Notes: generated from the letters alone by a model not told the origin. A stretch of DNA of 64,000 bases from Aurantimonas marina (GCF_017183135.1 NZ_JADDXW010000006.1:62001-126000); one strand, 5' to 3'. Counted from the first letter of the stretch, positions 37,084 to 46,426 are shown. Numbers and translations are program-made.

Positions 37084-37670
37084 TCGCGGGCCTCTACCAG
37101 CCGGGTTCGAGCTCCATCCACCGCCTCCGCGCGTCGGTGAAGCTCGTCGCGCTCCTCGGTCTCGGAACCGTCCTTTTCGCCTTCGATGAGCTGTGGCTCG
37201 CGGCGACCGCGCTCGCAATGGTTCTGGCCGGCTATGCGCTGGCCCGCATTCCGGCCCATACCGCCTTCGCCCAGATCCGTCCGGTTCTCTGGATCCTCGC
37301 CATCCTGTTCGCGGCGCAGCTCTGGCTGGCCGGCCTTTCCGCGGCTCTGCTTCTCGTCCTGCGCTTCGCGGCCCTGATCCTCGCCGCCTCCCTGGTCACG
37401 CTGACCACACGCACGGCTGACCTCGTTGCGGTCATCGAACGGGCACTCAGCCCCCTCGCCCGTTTCGGATTCGACGTCGGCAAGGTGAGCCTGGCAATAT
37501 CCCTGGCGATCCGCTTCATCCCGGCGGTCGGCGCGATCGTCGAGGAGGTTCGCGAGGCCCAGCGCGCGCGCGGGCAGGAGCGCTCGATCGTCGCGCTCGC
37601 GGTTCCGGTGATCGTAAGGCTGCTGAAAATGGCCGACGAGATAGCCGAGGCGATCGACGCGCGCTCCTGA
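37080..37670 (+). CDS. bioN: Biotin ECF transporter transmembrane protein BioN
   Basis: 196-residue T-component with about five hydrophobic helices and the EcfT ATPase-coupling motif ARG near the end (VREAQRARGQE; one Ala-Arg-Gly copy, as in BioN). GTG start 37080 overlaps the bioM stop (GTGA). With BioY and BioM it makes the biotin importer. The following ABC genes begin 120 bases later and are a separate unit. Confidence 0.93.
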   Translation: MIAGLYQPGSSSIHRLRASVKLVALLGLGTVLFAFDELWLAATALAMVLAGYALARIPAHTAFAQIRPVLWILAILFAAQLWLAGLSAALLLVLRFAALILAASLVTLTTRTADLVAVIERALSPLARFGFDVGKVSLAISLAIRFIPAVGAIVEEVREAQRARGQERSIVALAVPVIVRLLKMADEIAEAIDARS

Positions 37671-37791
37671 CCGCCCTGTCGCGCGTTGGGGACATTTTCC
37701 CGATCCTTCGCCCCGGCCCATGACGGCGCCGGCGCGTGCTATGCTCTTGCATCAGGGCACTGTCAAAAAGGAGATGGGGAGGATCGCCACC

Positions 37792-38775
37792 ATGCTTTGG
37801 CTTCGCTCGGCGCTTGCCGCCGTCTTGTTGCTCGCGGCTTTCTTGACTGGGGCGATGGCGCAGGAAAAAATCCGCGTCGGCGTGCTCAAATACGGCACCG
37901 TCAACTGGGCTCTCGACGCCATGACCCGCAATGGGCTCGACGAGAAGAACGGCGTCGATGTTGAGATCGTGCCCTTTGCCGGCGAGGATGCCTCCACCGT
38001 CGCGATCCAGGCGGGCGACGTCGATATCATCGTTTCCGACTGGCTTTGGGTCTCGCGCCAGCGGTCGGCCGGAGCCGACTTGACCTTCGCGCCCTATTCG
38101 ACATCGGTCGGCTCGATGATGGTCGCCGGCGACAGTGAAATGAAGGCTCTCGGCGACCTGAAAGCCAAGACGATCGGGGTTGCCGGTGGCCCGCTCGACA
38201 AGAACTGGTTGCTGATCCAGGCGCTTGCCAAAAAGAAATACGGGATCGACCTGGCGAGCGAAAACGATGTGGTGTTCGGCGCGCCACCGCTGCTGATGGC
38301 CAAGGCCCAGTCCGGTGAACTCGACGCTGTCCTGAATTTCTGGCACTACGCCGCCCGCCTCGAGGCCGAAGGCTTCCGAACGCTGATTTCGGGGACCGAC
38401 GCGGCCATCGAGATGGGAACCTCGGGTCCGGTCGCGGCGCTCGGCTGGGTATTCCGTGACAGCTTCGCCGACAAGAACCCGAAGGCGATCAAAGGCTTCC
38501 TCGCCGCCGACAAGGCGACAAAAGCGCTGCTCGCATCATCCGACGAGGAATGGCGGATACTGGCCCGCCTGACCAAGGCCGAGAACGACAAGACGCTGCA
38601 TACCCTGCGCGATCGCTACCGCGAGGGTATTCCGTCCCGCAGCGCCGCGGATGAAGAAGCCGACGCGAGGACGCTCTACCGGCTGCTTGTCGGGATCGGC
38701 GGGGAAAAGCTCGTCGGGCCGTCCACAGAGCTGGTCGATGGCACCTATTGGACCGGCCTCGCCGATGGTGGTTGA
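37792..38775 (+). CDS. NrtA/TauA-type ABC transporter substrate-binding protein
   Basis: About 327 residues with signal peptide MLWLRSALAAVLLLAAFLTGAMA and a mature N-terminus EKIRVGVLKYGTVNWALDAMTRNGLDEKNG, the layout of nitrate/sulfonate/thiamine-precursor binding proteins (IVPFAGEDASTVAIQAGDVDIIVSDWLW is the ligand-cleft region). GGGGAGG precedes ATG 37792. It overlaps its permease gene by 11 bases. The substrate cannot be told from sequence; a vitamin or sulfur compound is possible given the bio neighbours, but that is only context. Confidence 0.88.
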   Translation: MLWLRSALAAVLLLAAFLTGAMAQEKIRVGVLKYGTVNWALDAMTRNGLDEKNGVDVEIVPFAGEDASTVAIQAGDVDIIVSDWLWVSRQRSAGADLTFAPYSTSVGSMMVAGDSEMKALGDLKAKTIGVAGGPLDKNWLLIQALAKKKYGIDLASENDVVFGAPPLLMAKAQSGELDAVLNFWHYAARLEAEGFRTLISGTDAAIEMGTSGPVAALGWVFRDSFADKNPKAIKGFLAADKATKALLASSDEEWRILARLTKAENDKTLHTLRDRYREGIPSRSAADEEADARTLYRLLVGIGGEKLVGPSTELVDGTYWTGLADGG

Positions 38776-39565
38776 CAGTCCCGCCGTAGCCCACGGGCGA
38801 CGGCGCGGCATTTGCGCTGGCCCGGCCCTGATGACGCTGTTGTCTTTGGCCGGCCTGCTCGCCCTTTGGTGGGTCGTGGCGACCTTCGCTGACAGCCGCG
38901 CCCTGCCGGCGCCACCCGCCGTGCTCGACACCTTCTGGCGCGACGCGAAGACCGGCGAATTGTTCTTTCACCTCGCCATGACGCTGTTTCGCGTCGCCGT
39001 ATCCTTCGTGCTCGCCATGGCGATCGGCGCGGCGATCGGAATCGCGCTGGGACTCAACCGCGATGCCAACCGGTTCTTCGATCCGTGGGTGATCCTCTTC
39101 CTCAACATCCCGGCGCTCGTCGTCATCGTCCTCGCCTATATCTGGTTCGGCCTCAACGAGGCCGCCGCCATCGGCGCCATCGCCGTCAACAAGATCCCCA
39201 ATGTCGTGGTGACGATGCGCGAGGGCGCCCGCGCCCTCGACCGGAACCTGAGCGAGATGGCGTCCGTCTACCGCTTCGGCCGGGCAAAGACGATGCGCCA
39301 TGTGGTGATCCCGCAGTTGCAGCCCTATTTCGCCGCCGCGTCCCGCTCCGGCATCGCACTGATCTGGAAAATCGCGCTGGTGGTCGAACTCCTCGGCCGC
39401 TCGAACGGCGTCGGCTTCCAGATCTATCTCTATTTCCAATTGTTCGACGTGGCCGCCATTCTCGCCTACACGCTGGCCTTCGTCGCCATCATGCTCTTGA
39501 TCGAGTTCCTGCTTGTCCAACCGCTCGAAGCCTATTCCACCCGCTGGCGCATCCGGCCCGCTTGA
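38765..39565 (+). CDS. ABC transporter permease (SsuC/TauC type)
   Basis: 266-residue inner-membrane permease with six helices and the coupling motif NVVVTMREGARALDRNLSEMASVYRFGRAKTMRHVVIPQLQPYFAAASRSGIALIWK, typical of sulfonate/nitrate/taurine importers. Start ATG 38765 lies inside the end of the binding-protein gene. Its 3' end overlaps the likely start of the ATPase gene by 53 bases. Confidence 0.9.
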   Translation: MVVDSPAVAHGRRRGICAGPALMTLLSLAGLLALWWVVATFADSRALPAPPAVLDTFWRDAKTGELFFHLAMTLFRVAVSFVLAMAIGAAIGIALGLNRDANRFFDPWVILFLNIPALVVIVLAYIWFGLNEAAAIGAIAVNKIPNVVVTMREGARALDRNLSEMASVYRFGRAKTMRHVVIPQLQPYFAAASRSGIALIWKIALVVELLGRSNGVGFQIYLYFQLFDVAAILAYTLAFVAIMLLIEFLLVQPLEAYSTRWRIRPA

Positions 39566-40271
39566 CGTCCTCGTCCGCGACAAGACCTTCCACGCGGTCG
39601 ACGGCGGTGAGGTGCGCGCGATCGCGGAGATCGCCTTCCAGGCGCCCCCAGGCAGCTTCACCACGCTGATCGGCCCATCCGGCTGCGGCAAGACGACGAC
39701 GCTCCGGATCATCCTCGGCCTCGACACTGACTTTTCCGGCCATGTCCGCCTGCCCGACGAGAACGGCCGCGTCGCCGCCGTCTTCCAGGAGCCGCGGCTC
39801 CTGCCCTGGCGGACGGTTGAAGAGAACGTCCGGCTGGCGCTGCCCGAGGCGATGGCCGGCGCCGACCTTGACGATCTCTTCGCCATCCTTGGTCTTGCGG
39901 AGATGCGCTCGCGCTATCCGGGCGAGCTGTCGCTAGGCCTCGCCCGGCGGGTCGCCCTTGCCCGCGCCTTCGCCATCGAGCCGGCGCTGCTGCTGCTCGA
40001 CGAACCCTTCGTCTCGCTCGACGAAATGACCGCGAACCGCCTGCGGGAACTCCTGATGAACGTCTGGTCGGCCCGGCCGACGACGGCGCTGATGGTCACC
40101 CACAATCTGAGGGAAGCGCTGCAACTGTCAGATCGCATCGTCTTTCTGACGGCGCGGCCGGCGACCGTGCGCGGCGTCTACGAGATCGACACGCCTCGCG
40201 ACGCGCGCGACGCGGTCTGGTCGGAACACACGCTGCGGGCCGTCGACACAGCGTTTCCGGGGGTTCTGTGA
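39513..40271 (+). CDS. ABC transporter ATP-binding protein (SsuB/TauB type)
   Basis: 252-residue ATPase. Walker A GPSGCGKTTTL, Q-loop in AVFQEPRLLPWRTV (the EPRLLPW form is diagnostic of this subfamily), Walker B LLLLDEPFVSLDE, switch His MVTHNLREALQLSD. The ABC signature is ELSLGLARRVALARAF, where LSGGQ has become LSLGL, a drift seen in this subfamily. Start uncertain: TTG 39513 gives the full protein but overlaps the permease gene by 53 bases; no better start was found. Confidence 0.88.
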   Translation: MSNRSKPIPPAGASGPLDVLVRDKTFHAVDGGEVRAIAEIAFQAPPGSFTTLIGPSGCGKTTTLRIILGLDTDFSGHVRLPDENGRVAAVFQEPRLLPWRTVEENVRLALPEAMAGADLDDLFAILGLAEMRSRYPGELSLGLARRVALARAFAIEPALLLLDEPFVSLDEMTANRLRELLMNVWSARPTTALMVTHNLREALQLSDRIVFLTARPATVRGVYEIDTPRDARDAVWSEHTLRAVDTAFPGVL

Positions 40272-40377
40272 GGATGGGCGACGGGTTGAACTTCACGGTG
40301 ATCCGCTGCGGAAATCATCGGGACGGTTTATCCTTCCCCGCTTGACCTCCTCTCCCGCCCATCCGACTCTCGCGACC

Positions 40378-40983
40378 ATGAGCACGATTCGATCCGTCTG
40401 CGTTTATTGCGGCTCCTCGGCGGGCCGCGATCCGCTTTATATCGACAGCGGGCGAAAGCTCGGCGAGGCGCTCGGCGAAGCCGGCATGCGGCTCGTCTAT
40501 GGCGGCGGCACCCGCGGCATCATGGGTGCCGTCTCCGAGGGCGTCATCGCGGCCGGCGGCGGTGTCACCGGCATCATCCCGCGCTTCCTCATCGACATGG
40601 AAGCGACCGAGCGCGAGCTGAAGCGGCTGGACGAGTTGATCGTTACCGAGGACATGCACGAGCGCAAGCACTTGATGTTCCAGCGCTCGGACGCGTTCGT
40701 CGCCCTGCCCGGCGGCATCGGCACGCTGGAGGAACTGGTCGAGATCCTGACCTGGAGCCAACTCGGCCGGCACGAAAAACCGATCGTCATCGCCAATATC
40801 GGCGGCTTCTGGGATCCGCTGTCACGGCTGCTCGACCATATGGGCGAGGAAGGTTTCCTGCACCGCGCCCATCAGGTCCGGCCCATCGTCATCGACGACG
40901 TCACCGACATCGTGCCGCATCTTCTGGGCGCGGCACCGGCGGACGACGGCGACGGCCGGCTGGAGATCATCGAGCGGCTTTGA
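40378..40983 (+). CDS. LOG-family (cytokinin riboside 5'-monophosphate phosphoribohydrolase-like) protein
   Basis: About 201 residues, Rossmann fold. Diagnostic LOG motifs are present: CVYCGSSAGRDPLY at the start, YGGGTRGIMGAVSEG, HERKHLMFQRSDAFVALPGGIGTLEEL with the PGGxGTxxE active-site motif. Such enzymes release the base from N6-modified or plain nucleoside 5'-monophosphates. In bacteria the physiological role is often unclear (PpnN-like nucleotide hydrolysis is an alternative). ATG 40378 is chosen by homology; no clear ribosome binding site. Confidence 0.9.
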   Translation: MSTIRSVCVYCGSSAGRDPLYIDSGRKLGEALGEAGMRLVYGGGTRGIMGAVSEGVIAAGGGVTGIIPRFLIDMEATERELKRLDELIVTEDMHERKHLMFQRSDAFVALPGGIGTLEELVEILTWSQLGRHEKPIVIANIGGFWDPLSRLLDHMGEEGFLHRAHQVRPIVIDDVTDIVPHLLGAAPADDGDGRLEIIERL

Positions 40984-41086
40984 GCCTCAGCGTCCCACGA
41001 CACGGTTGCGGAAATCCGCTTTCGTCCTAGATGCGACGATTGCGGCTGCGCCGCGTCTCCCTTCCAAGACAAGGACCTGCCAGCCC

Positions 41087-42637
41087 ATGGCCGAGAAACG
41101 CTCGACCCCCAAGATCGAAATCCGCATTGCCGAAAAGAGCGATGTCCCCGCGATCATCGACCTCTCCGGCAAAGTCTTCAAGGATGAGAAGCCCTACACG
41201 CGCGGCATGATCCTCGGCCAGTTGTCGGCGTTTCCCGAGGGCCAGTTTGTCGTCGTCTACGAGGGTGACATCGTCGGCTACGCGGCCACGATGATCCTGT
41301 CCGAGGAGAAGGCGCTCGGTCAGCACACTTGGGCCGAGGTGACCGGCGGCGGTTACGCGGCGATGCACGACCGCAAGGGCGAGTGGCTCTATGGCACGGA
41401 AATCTGCGTCGATCCCGATCGTCGCCGGCTGCGCATCGGCAAGCGACTCTACGACGCGCGCCGACGTCTTTGCCAGGACCTTGAACTGAAGGGCATCGCG
41501 TTCGGGGGGCGCATGCCCGGCTATCAGCGCAACAAGAAAAAATACGCTACGCCCGAAGCCTATATCGACGCCGTCAAGTCCAACGAAGCCAAGGATCCGG
41601 TTGCGTCTTTCCATCTCAGTGCCGGCTTCGAGCCGGAACTGCTGCTCAAGAACTACTATCCGAGTGATACCGCATCGGGTGGCTATGGTGTCTTGATGGT
41701 CTGGCGCAACCCCTATTACGACCCCGCCCGCGAGGACCAGCCGGTCAACCGGTCCAACCCGGACATCGTTCGCATCGTCACCGTGCAGATGCAGGCCCGC
41801 CAGATTTCCAAACCGCAGGATTTCTACGACGCGGTCGAGTATTTCATCGAGGTGGCGTCCGAGTATGGCGGCGATTTCGTCGTGTTCCCCGAGCTCTTCA
41901 CGCTGATGCTCCTGTCTTGCGAGACGCAGGAATTGAAGCCGGAGGCCGCGATTCAGCGGCTGACCGAGCACACACCGGATTTCGTTCAGCGGCTGACCGA
42001 CATGGCGATCCGGCGCAACATCAACATCATCGGCGGCAGCCACGCCACCAAGACAGAGGACGACGAAATCCAGAACGTCGCCTACGTCTTCCTTCGCGAC
42101 GGCTCGGTGCATGAGCGCGAGAAGATCCACCCGACCCCCAACGAGCGGCAATATTGGCAGATCAAGGGTGGCGACAGCGTCGAGACCATCGAGACCGACT
42201 GCGGTCCGATCGGGGTAATGATCTGCTACGATTCGGAATTTCCGGAGGTCGCCCGGCGGCTCACCGACCAGGGCGCGCGCATCCTGTTCGTTCCATTCAA
42301 CACCGACACCCGCCACGGCTATCTGCGCGTGCGCTATTGCTGCCAGGCGCGGGCCATCGAGAACCAGTGCTACGTCGTCACCTCGGGCATGACCGGCAAT
42401 CTCGGCAATGTCGACAATCTCGACATCGAATATGCCCAATCCGGCATCTTCACGCCTTGCGACTTTCCCTTCGCCCGCGACGGCATCGCCGCGGAAGCCT
42501 CGGAGAATGTCGAGATGGTGACGGTCGCCGACCTCAATCTGGCGACGCTCAACTGGGCCCGCTACGAAGGCTCGGTGCGCAATCTGCGCGACCGCCGGCT
42601 CGATCTCTATCGCACGAAATGGTCAGACGGCGGCTGA
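41087..42637 (+). CDS. Fusion protein: GNAT acetyltransferase domain plus nitrilase-family hydrolase
   Basis: 516 residues. Residues about 10-210 form a GNAT domain (acetyl-CoA loop region VDPDRRRLRIGKRLYDARRRLC, where canonical R/QxxGxG is present as RRLRIGKR). Residues about 225-510 form a carbon-nitrogen hydrolase with the Glu-Lys-Cys triad Glu269 (FPELF), Lys346 (EKIHPTPNE) and Cys380 (MICYDSEFPE). Likely an amidase or N-acyl hydrolase; the two activities are probably linked on one substrate. The same fusion occurs in other rhizobia. AAGGA lies 10 bases before ATG 41087. Confidence 0.92.
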   Translation: MAEKRSTPKIEIRIAEKSDVPAIIDLSGKVFKDEKPYTRGMILGQLSAFPEGQFVVVYEGDIVGYAATMILSEEKALGQHTWAEVTGGGYAAMHDRKGEWLYGTEICVDPDRRRLRIGKRLYDARRRLCQDLELKGIAFGGRMPGYQRNKKKYATPEAYIDAVKSNEAKDPVASFHLSAGFEPELLLKNYYPSDTASGGYGVLMVWRNPYYDPAREDQPVNRSNPDIVRIVTVQMQARQISKPQDFYDAVEYFIEVASEYGGDFVVFPELFTLMLLSCETQELKPEAAIQRLTEHTPDFVQRLTDMAIRRNINIIGGSHATKTEDDEIQNVAYVFLRDGSVHEREKIHPTPNERQYWQIKGGDSVETIETDCGPIGVMICYDSEFPEVARRLTDQGARILFVPFNTDTRHGYLRVRYCCQARAIENQCYVVTSGMTGNLGNVDNLDIEYAQSGIFTPCDFPFARDGIAAEASENVEMVTVADLNLATLNWARYEGSVRNLRDRRLDLYRTKWSDGG

Positions 42638-42673
42638 CCGGTTTCCTGAGCGGGCACAGGGAATGGCGCCCGC

Positions 42674-43585
42674 TCAAAGGCCCTGTGGCCGCAGCGCTCG
42701 CCGCGCGGCCCGGCCCTTCTGGAACAGCGCAAAGGTGTAAAGCGCCAGCGCTGCCCAGGTGAAGCCGAAGGCGACGAACTGCCAGGCGTCGAACGGTTCG
42801 CCGAAGATGAAGACCGCGGTGAGGAAGATCAGCGTCGGCGCGACATATTGCAGGACGCCGATCGTCGAATAATGCAAAAGCCGCGCGCCCGCAGCGAACA
42901 GAATCAGAGGAATCGCGGTAACCGGTCCGGTGCCGATGAGCAGCGCCGCTTCCGATACGCTGGCGAACAAATGATTCCCGCCTGAGTAAACCAGAAGAAC
43001 AGCGAGCGACGGCGGCGCCAGGATCATCACCTCGAGGAAGAAGCCCTCGGTCGCGCCGACCGGCACCATCTTGCGCAGCAGCCCATAGGTGCCGAAGGAA
43101 AAGGCCAGCGTCAGGGATATCCAGGGAAGCCCTCCGGCCCGTACTGTCAGGATGAGGACGGCGATGACGGCCAGCCCTATCGCGAAGGACTGCGGTCGGT
43201 TCGGCCGCTCGCCGAGGACGATTGCCCCGAGCAGCACGTTGACCAGCGGGTTGATGTAATAGCCGAGCGCCGCCTCGACCGTGCGGTCGGTCGCGATGGC
43301 GTAAATATAGACACCCCAGTTAATCGAGATGATCGCGGCCGTCAGCGCCGCCAGAGCCAATGTCCGCCATTCCCTGAAGTGCCGCCAGACTGTCCCGAGC
43401 CCACCTTGCCACCACAGGATCAGCGCCGCGCAGGGAATCGCCCACAAAACCCGGTGCGCGAGGATCTCCAGCGGCGGCACCACATCCAGGACCTTCATGT
43501 AGACCGGCATCACCAGTCCCCAGATCGCAAAGGCGCTCAGGGCGTAGGCAAAGCCCTTGTTCGATCCCGCGTCGCCCGCTGGCAT
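42674..43585 (-). CDS. rarD: EamA-family transporter RarD
   Basis: 303-residue, ten-helix drug/metabolite transporter. The RarD hallmark is visible: WGLMPVYMK-like opening (AIWGLVMPVYMKVL), EILAHRVLWAIP, NWGVYIYAIATDRTVEAALGYYINPLVNVLLG and GVLQYVAPTLIFLTAVFIFGEPF. RarD was named for chloramphenicol sensitivity in other bacteria; substrate here unknown. It converges on the nitrilase-fusion gene. Confidence 0.93.
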   Translation of the reverse strand: MPAGDAGSNKGFAYALSAFAIWGLVMPVYMKVLDVVPPLEILAHRVLWAIPCAALILWWQGGLGTVWRHFREWRTLALAALTAAIISINWGVYIYAIATDRTVEAALGYYINPLVNVLLGAIVLGERPNRPQSFAIGLAVIAVLILTVRAGGLPWISLTLAFSFGTYGLLRKMVPVGATEGFFLEVMILAPPSLAVLLVYSGGNHLFASVSEAALLIGTGPVTAIPLILFAAGARLLHYSTIGVLQYVAPTLIFLTAVFIFGEPFDAWQFVAFGFTWAALALYTFALFQKGRAARRALRPQGL

Positions 43586-43705
43586 GCTATCGCTCGATGA
43601 AAGGGTTGAATGATTGCGGGTCTATCAGACAGCGGGCGCGACGACACCCGGTTTTCGATGATGGCACCGATCCGTTTTGGTGATGCGCCAGTATCGGATG
43701 AAGGA

Positions 43706-44671
43706 TCATGGCGAGCGCGTGAACCGCTCGGTGGCCTCCATGAGTTCGTGGAGAATGCCTGGTTCGGCGAAGGCATGGCCGGCCCCCTCCACCATCCGAT
43801 AGTCGGCTTTCGGCCATGCCTGGGCCAGCTGCCAGCTTGTGACCGCCGGTGTCACCACGTCGTAGCGGCCCTGGACGATGACGCCCGGAATATCCGCCAG
43901 ACGGTGTGCGTCGCGGATCAACTGCCCCTCCTTGAGCCAGAGGTCGTGGTAGAAATAGTGGTTCTCGATCCGGGCGAAGGCGATCGTGGCGTCGGACACC
44001 GCCCCGCCGCTGCCGTTTTCACCTGCCGGGGTCTGCCGCAACATGACCGTCGCCGACTCCCAGTTCGTCCATGCGCGCGCCGCCGCCGCGCGGACGGCGC
44101 GGTCGGGATGGGTGAGCCGTTTGCGGTAGGCGGCGACGAGGTCGTCCTGCTCAGCCGCCGGGATTTGTCCCACCAGATCCTCCCAGCGATCGGGAAAAAG
44201 CCGGTTGGCGCCGCGCTCGTAAAACCAGTCGAGTTCGGAGCGCCGGCCGGTGAAGACGCCGCGCAGGATCATGCCGCTGACCCGTTCGGGATGCCTCTCC
44301 GCATAGGCCAGCGCCAGGGTCGCGCCCCAGGAGCCGCCGAACAGCAGCCAACGTTCCACGTCAAGCAAGGCGCGCAGGCGTTCGAGGTCGGCGACAAGGT
44401 GCCAGGTGGTATTGTCGTCCAGACGGCCGAGCGGCGTGGAGCGGCCGCAGCCGCGCTGGTCGAACAACATGATGCGATAGCGCGCCGGATCGAACAGCCG
44501 GCGGTGCTGCGACGAGGCGCCGCTCCCCGGTCCGCCATGCAGGAACACGGCCGGAATTCCGTGCGGGTTACCGCACAGCTCATAATAGAGCTGGTGCCCT
44601 TCGCCAACGTCCAGGCGGCCGGTCTGATAGGGCTCGATGCCGGGAAAGGGTTTGCGAAGTGGACCTGTCAT
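43706..44671 (-). CDS. pip: Proline iminopeptidase
   Basis: Serine peptidase (S33, alpha/beta hydrolase) that removes N-terminal proline. About 321 residues with the oxyanion-hole motif HGGPGSG, the nucleophile elbow GGSWGATLALAY (Ser114), catalytic Asp in VVQGRYDVVTP and His in EGAGHAF. DQRGCGRS is the typical S33 signature. The ATG at 44669-44671 is chosen; an in-frame TTG lies three codons upstream. No strong ribosome binding site is seen. Confidence 0.95.
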   Translation of the reverse strand: MTGPLRKPFPGIEPYQTGRLDVGEGHQLYYELCGNPHGIPAVFLHGGPGSGASSQHRRLFDPARYRIMLFDQRGCGRSTPLGRLDDNTTWHLVADLERLRALLDVERWLLFGGSWGATLALAYAERHPERVSGMILRGVFTGRRSELDWFYERGANRLFPDRWEDLVGQIPAAEQDDLVAAYRKRLTHPDRAVRAAAARAWTNWESATVMLRQTPAGENGSGGAVSDATIAFARIENHYFYHDLWLKEGQLIRDAHRLADIPGVIVQGRYDVVTPAVTSWQLAQAWPKADYRMVEGAGHAFAEPGILHELMEATERFTRSP

Positions 44672-44781
44672 TGCGGACAATTTATAGCGCCGCGCGCCCG
44701 CAGGAATAGGCCGGCGCGCAAGGATAAACTCCCCGGCCTAGCTTCACGCGACGGCAGGACGGGCGGCTGGCCGTCGACGCC

Positions 44782-46008
44782 TTAGCGATCCGCAGATGCC
44801 TCCGCGTGGGCCGCAATTCCCCCCCCGGGCACGGCCGTTCCGGCTCGGCGCGCGGCCACCGCCCTCCCCGCTGCAACGCCCGAGGACCAGGCCCACTGGA
44901 AATTGTAGCCTCCCAGCCAGCCGGTCACGTCGACGGCTTCCCCGATGACGTAGAGACCCGGAACCCGGCGGGCCTCCATGGTTTTCGAGGACAGTTCGGC
45001 GGTGTTGATGCCGCCCGCGGTCACTTCGGCCTTGGCAAAGCCTTCGGTCCCCGTCGGTCGGAACGTCAGGTTCGTCAAGCTCTCGGCGGCGGCGGCGAGT
45101 TCCGCGTCGCTGACATTGGCAAGTTCCCTGGTGATGCCGATGCGGGCTGCCAGCGCCTCGGCGAGGCGGTTGGGAAGATGTTCAGCGAGCGCCGCCTTCA
45201 CATGGGCGCGGGGCATTCGCTGTTTGGCCGCTCGCAGCATCTCGGCGGCGTCCGCGACCACTGTTAGCGCGATGGTCTCGCCGGGAGTCCAGTAGGACGA
45301 GATCTGCAGGATGGCCGGCCCGGAAAGCCCCTTGTGCGTAAACAGCGCAGCCTCCGCGAAGGCCGTGTCGCCGACCCGCGCCACGGCCGGGCAGGACACC
45401 CCCGAGATCTCGCGAAACAGCCTCTCGTCCGGGCCGAGGGTCAACGGCACGAGGGCGGGGCGGGGCGTGACGACATCAAGGCCGAAGTGCCGGGCGATCT
45501 CATAGGCCTTGCCCGTCGCGCCCATTTTCGGGATCGAGGGGCCGCCCGTCGCAATGACCAGTTGCGGCGCCGTCGCGTTGGCGACCCGGAAGCGCCCGTC
45601 GGCGTGGCCGATCTCGCCGATCTCCGTGGACAGCCGGATTTCGACGCCGCCCTGGTGACATTCCGCCAGCAGCATGTCGACGATCTGCCGCGCCGACCCG
45701 TCGCAGAACAGCTGTCCGAGGGTCTTTTCGTGCCAGGCGATGCCGTGCTGTTCGACCAGCGCGAGGAAGTCCCACTGGGTGTAACGGCTGAGCGCGGATT
45801 TTGCGAAATGCGGATTCCCGGACAGGTAGCAGTGGGGTTCCGTCTCGCGGTTGGTGAAATTGCAGCGTCCGCCGCCCGAGATCAGGATTTTCTTCCCCGG
45901 CGCGTCCGCGTGATCGATCAAAAGAATCCGCGCGCCAGCCTTCCCCGCGGTCGCAGCCGCCAGGAGACCCGCGCCGCCGGCGCCGAGAATGATCGCGTCG
46001 TAGTCCAT
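44782..46008 (-). CDS. HI0933/BaiN-family NAD(P)/FAD-dependent oxidoreductase
   Basis: About 408 residues. FAD-binding IILGAGGAGLLAAATAGKAGARILLIDH, then KKILISGGGRCNFTN, the diagnostic HI0933 signature, plus FTHKGLSGPAILQISSYW, EVTAGGINTAEL and GLYVIGEAVDVTGWLGGYNFQWAWSSG. The family acts on various small substrates; BaiN reduces bile acid intermediates, but no specific substrate can be assigned here. Start ATG 46006-46008 has AAAGG upstream. The frame stays open for another 88 codons through the adjacent repeats, which is not taken as coding. Confidence 0.92.
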   Translation of the reverse strand: MDYDAIILGAGGAGLLAAATAGKAGARILLIDHADAPGKKILISGGGRCNFTNRETEPHCYLSGNPHFAKSALSRYTQWDFLALVEQHGIAWHEKTLGQLFCDGSARQIVDMLLAECHQGGVEIRLSTEIGEIGHADGRFRVANATAPQLVIATGGPSIPKMGATGKAYEIARHFGLDVVTPRPALVPLTLGPDERLFREISGVSCPAVARVGDTAFAEAALFTHKGLSGPAILQISSYWTPGETIALTVVADAAEMLRAAKQRMPRAHVKAALAEHLPNRLAEALAARIGITRELANVSDAELAAAAESLTNLTFRPTGTEGFAKAEVTAGGINTAELSSKTMEARRVPGLYVIGEAVDVTGWLGGYNFQWAWSSGVAAGRAVAARRAGTAVPGGGIAAHAEASADR

Positions 46009-46181
46009 CTTGGCCTTTCGCGGTGGAGACCATTGCGGTAGATTCCCTCTGCCTCCTCTCCGCTCCTCATACACCAACCACACAAGGTCCCGGCTGAAAA
46101 CCGGGATGACGCAGCGCGGAAATCTGCTTGACAACCGGCGCGCCAAAGCGCCTTCGCACCCGATTGGGCCGAAGAGTTGGA

Positions 46182-46332
46182 TTTTCTGTCCCGCCCTTAA
46201 GCTCCTCGCGAAGCTCGTCGCTGGCGGGCCAGCATTCTCTGTCCCCTCCTTAAGCTTCGCCTTGCCGCTCACTGACGGGCCAGTTTCTTTGTCCCACCCT
46301 TAAGCTTTGCCTTGCGGCTCGCTGGTGGGCCC
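46182..46332. repeat. Three tandem degenerate ~50-bp repeats
   Basis: Each copy reads, on the plus strand, TCTGTCCC-CCTTAAGCT, then a GC-rich variable middle, then GCTGGTGGGCC or a relative. The TGTCCC cores lie at about 46187, 46240 and 46290 (spacing 53 and 50). Copies share about 70-80 per cent by eye. On the minus strand all three translate to a similar AKLK-GGT-like string, but this is repeat-derived, not a protein domain. Confidence 0.75.
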
Positions 46333-46366
46333 CTGTTGCCGTCTCGTCTCTGACGAGGCGAGCGGC

Positions 46367-46426
46367 GGGACGCCGGAGGCGAACCCTCCGACTGTTTTAC
46401 GTCATACGGTCCGCCTCCGGCATCCC
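46367..46426. repeat. Inverted repeat with 30-base loop
   Basis: Arms of 15 bases (46367-46381 and 46412-46426) match with one mismatch: GGGACGCCGGAGGCG against the complement of CGCCTCCGGCATCCC. Next to it, CTCGTC/GACGAG (46343-46357) makes a smaller stem. It may be a folded RNA or a relic of a mobile element end. Confidence 0.65.

Noticed and set aside
44782-46272. Extended N-terminus of the BaiN-type flavoprotein through the repeats
   Set aside because: The FAD motif must be near the N-terminus, and ATG 46008 has a suitable ribosome binding site; the upstream part is repeat sequence.
46182-46332. CRISPR array
   Set aside because: The three repeats are degenerate, about 50 bases long, contiguous rather than spacer-separated, and there are no cas genes.
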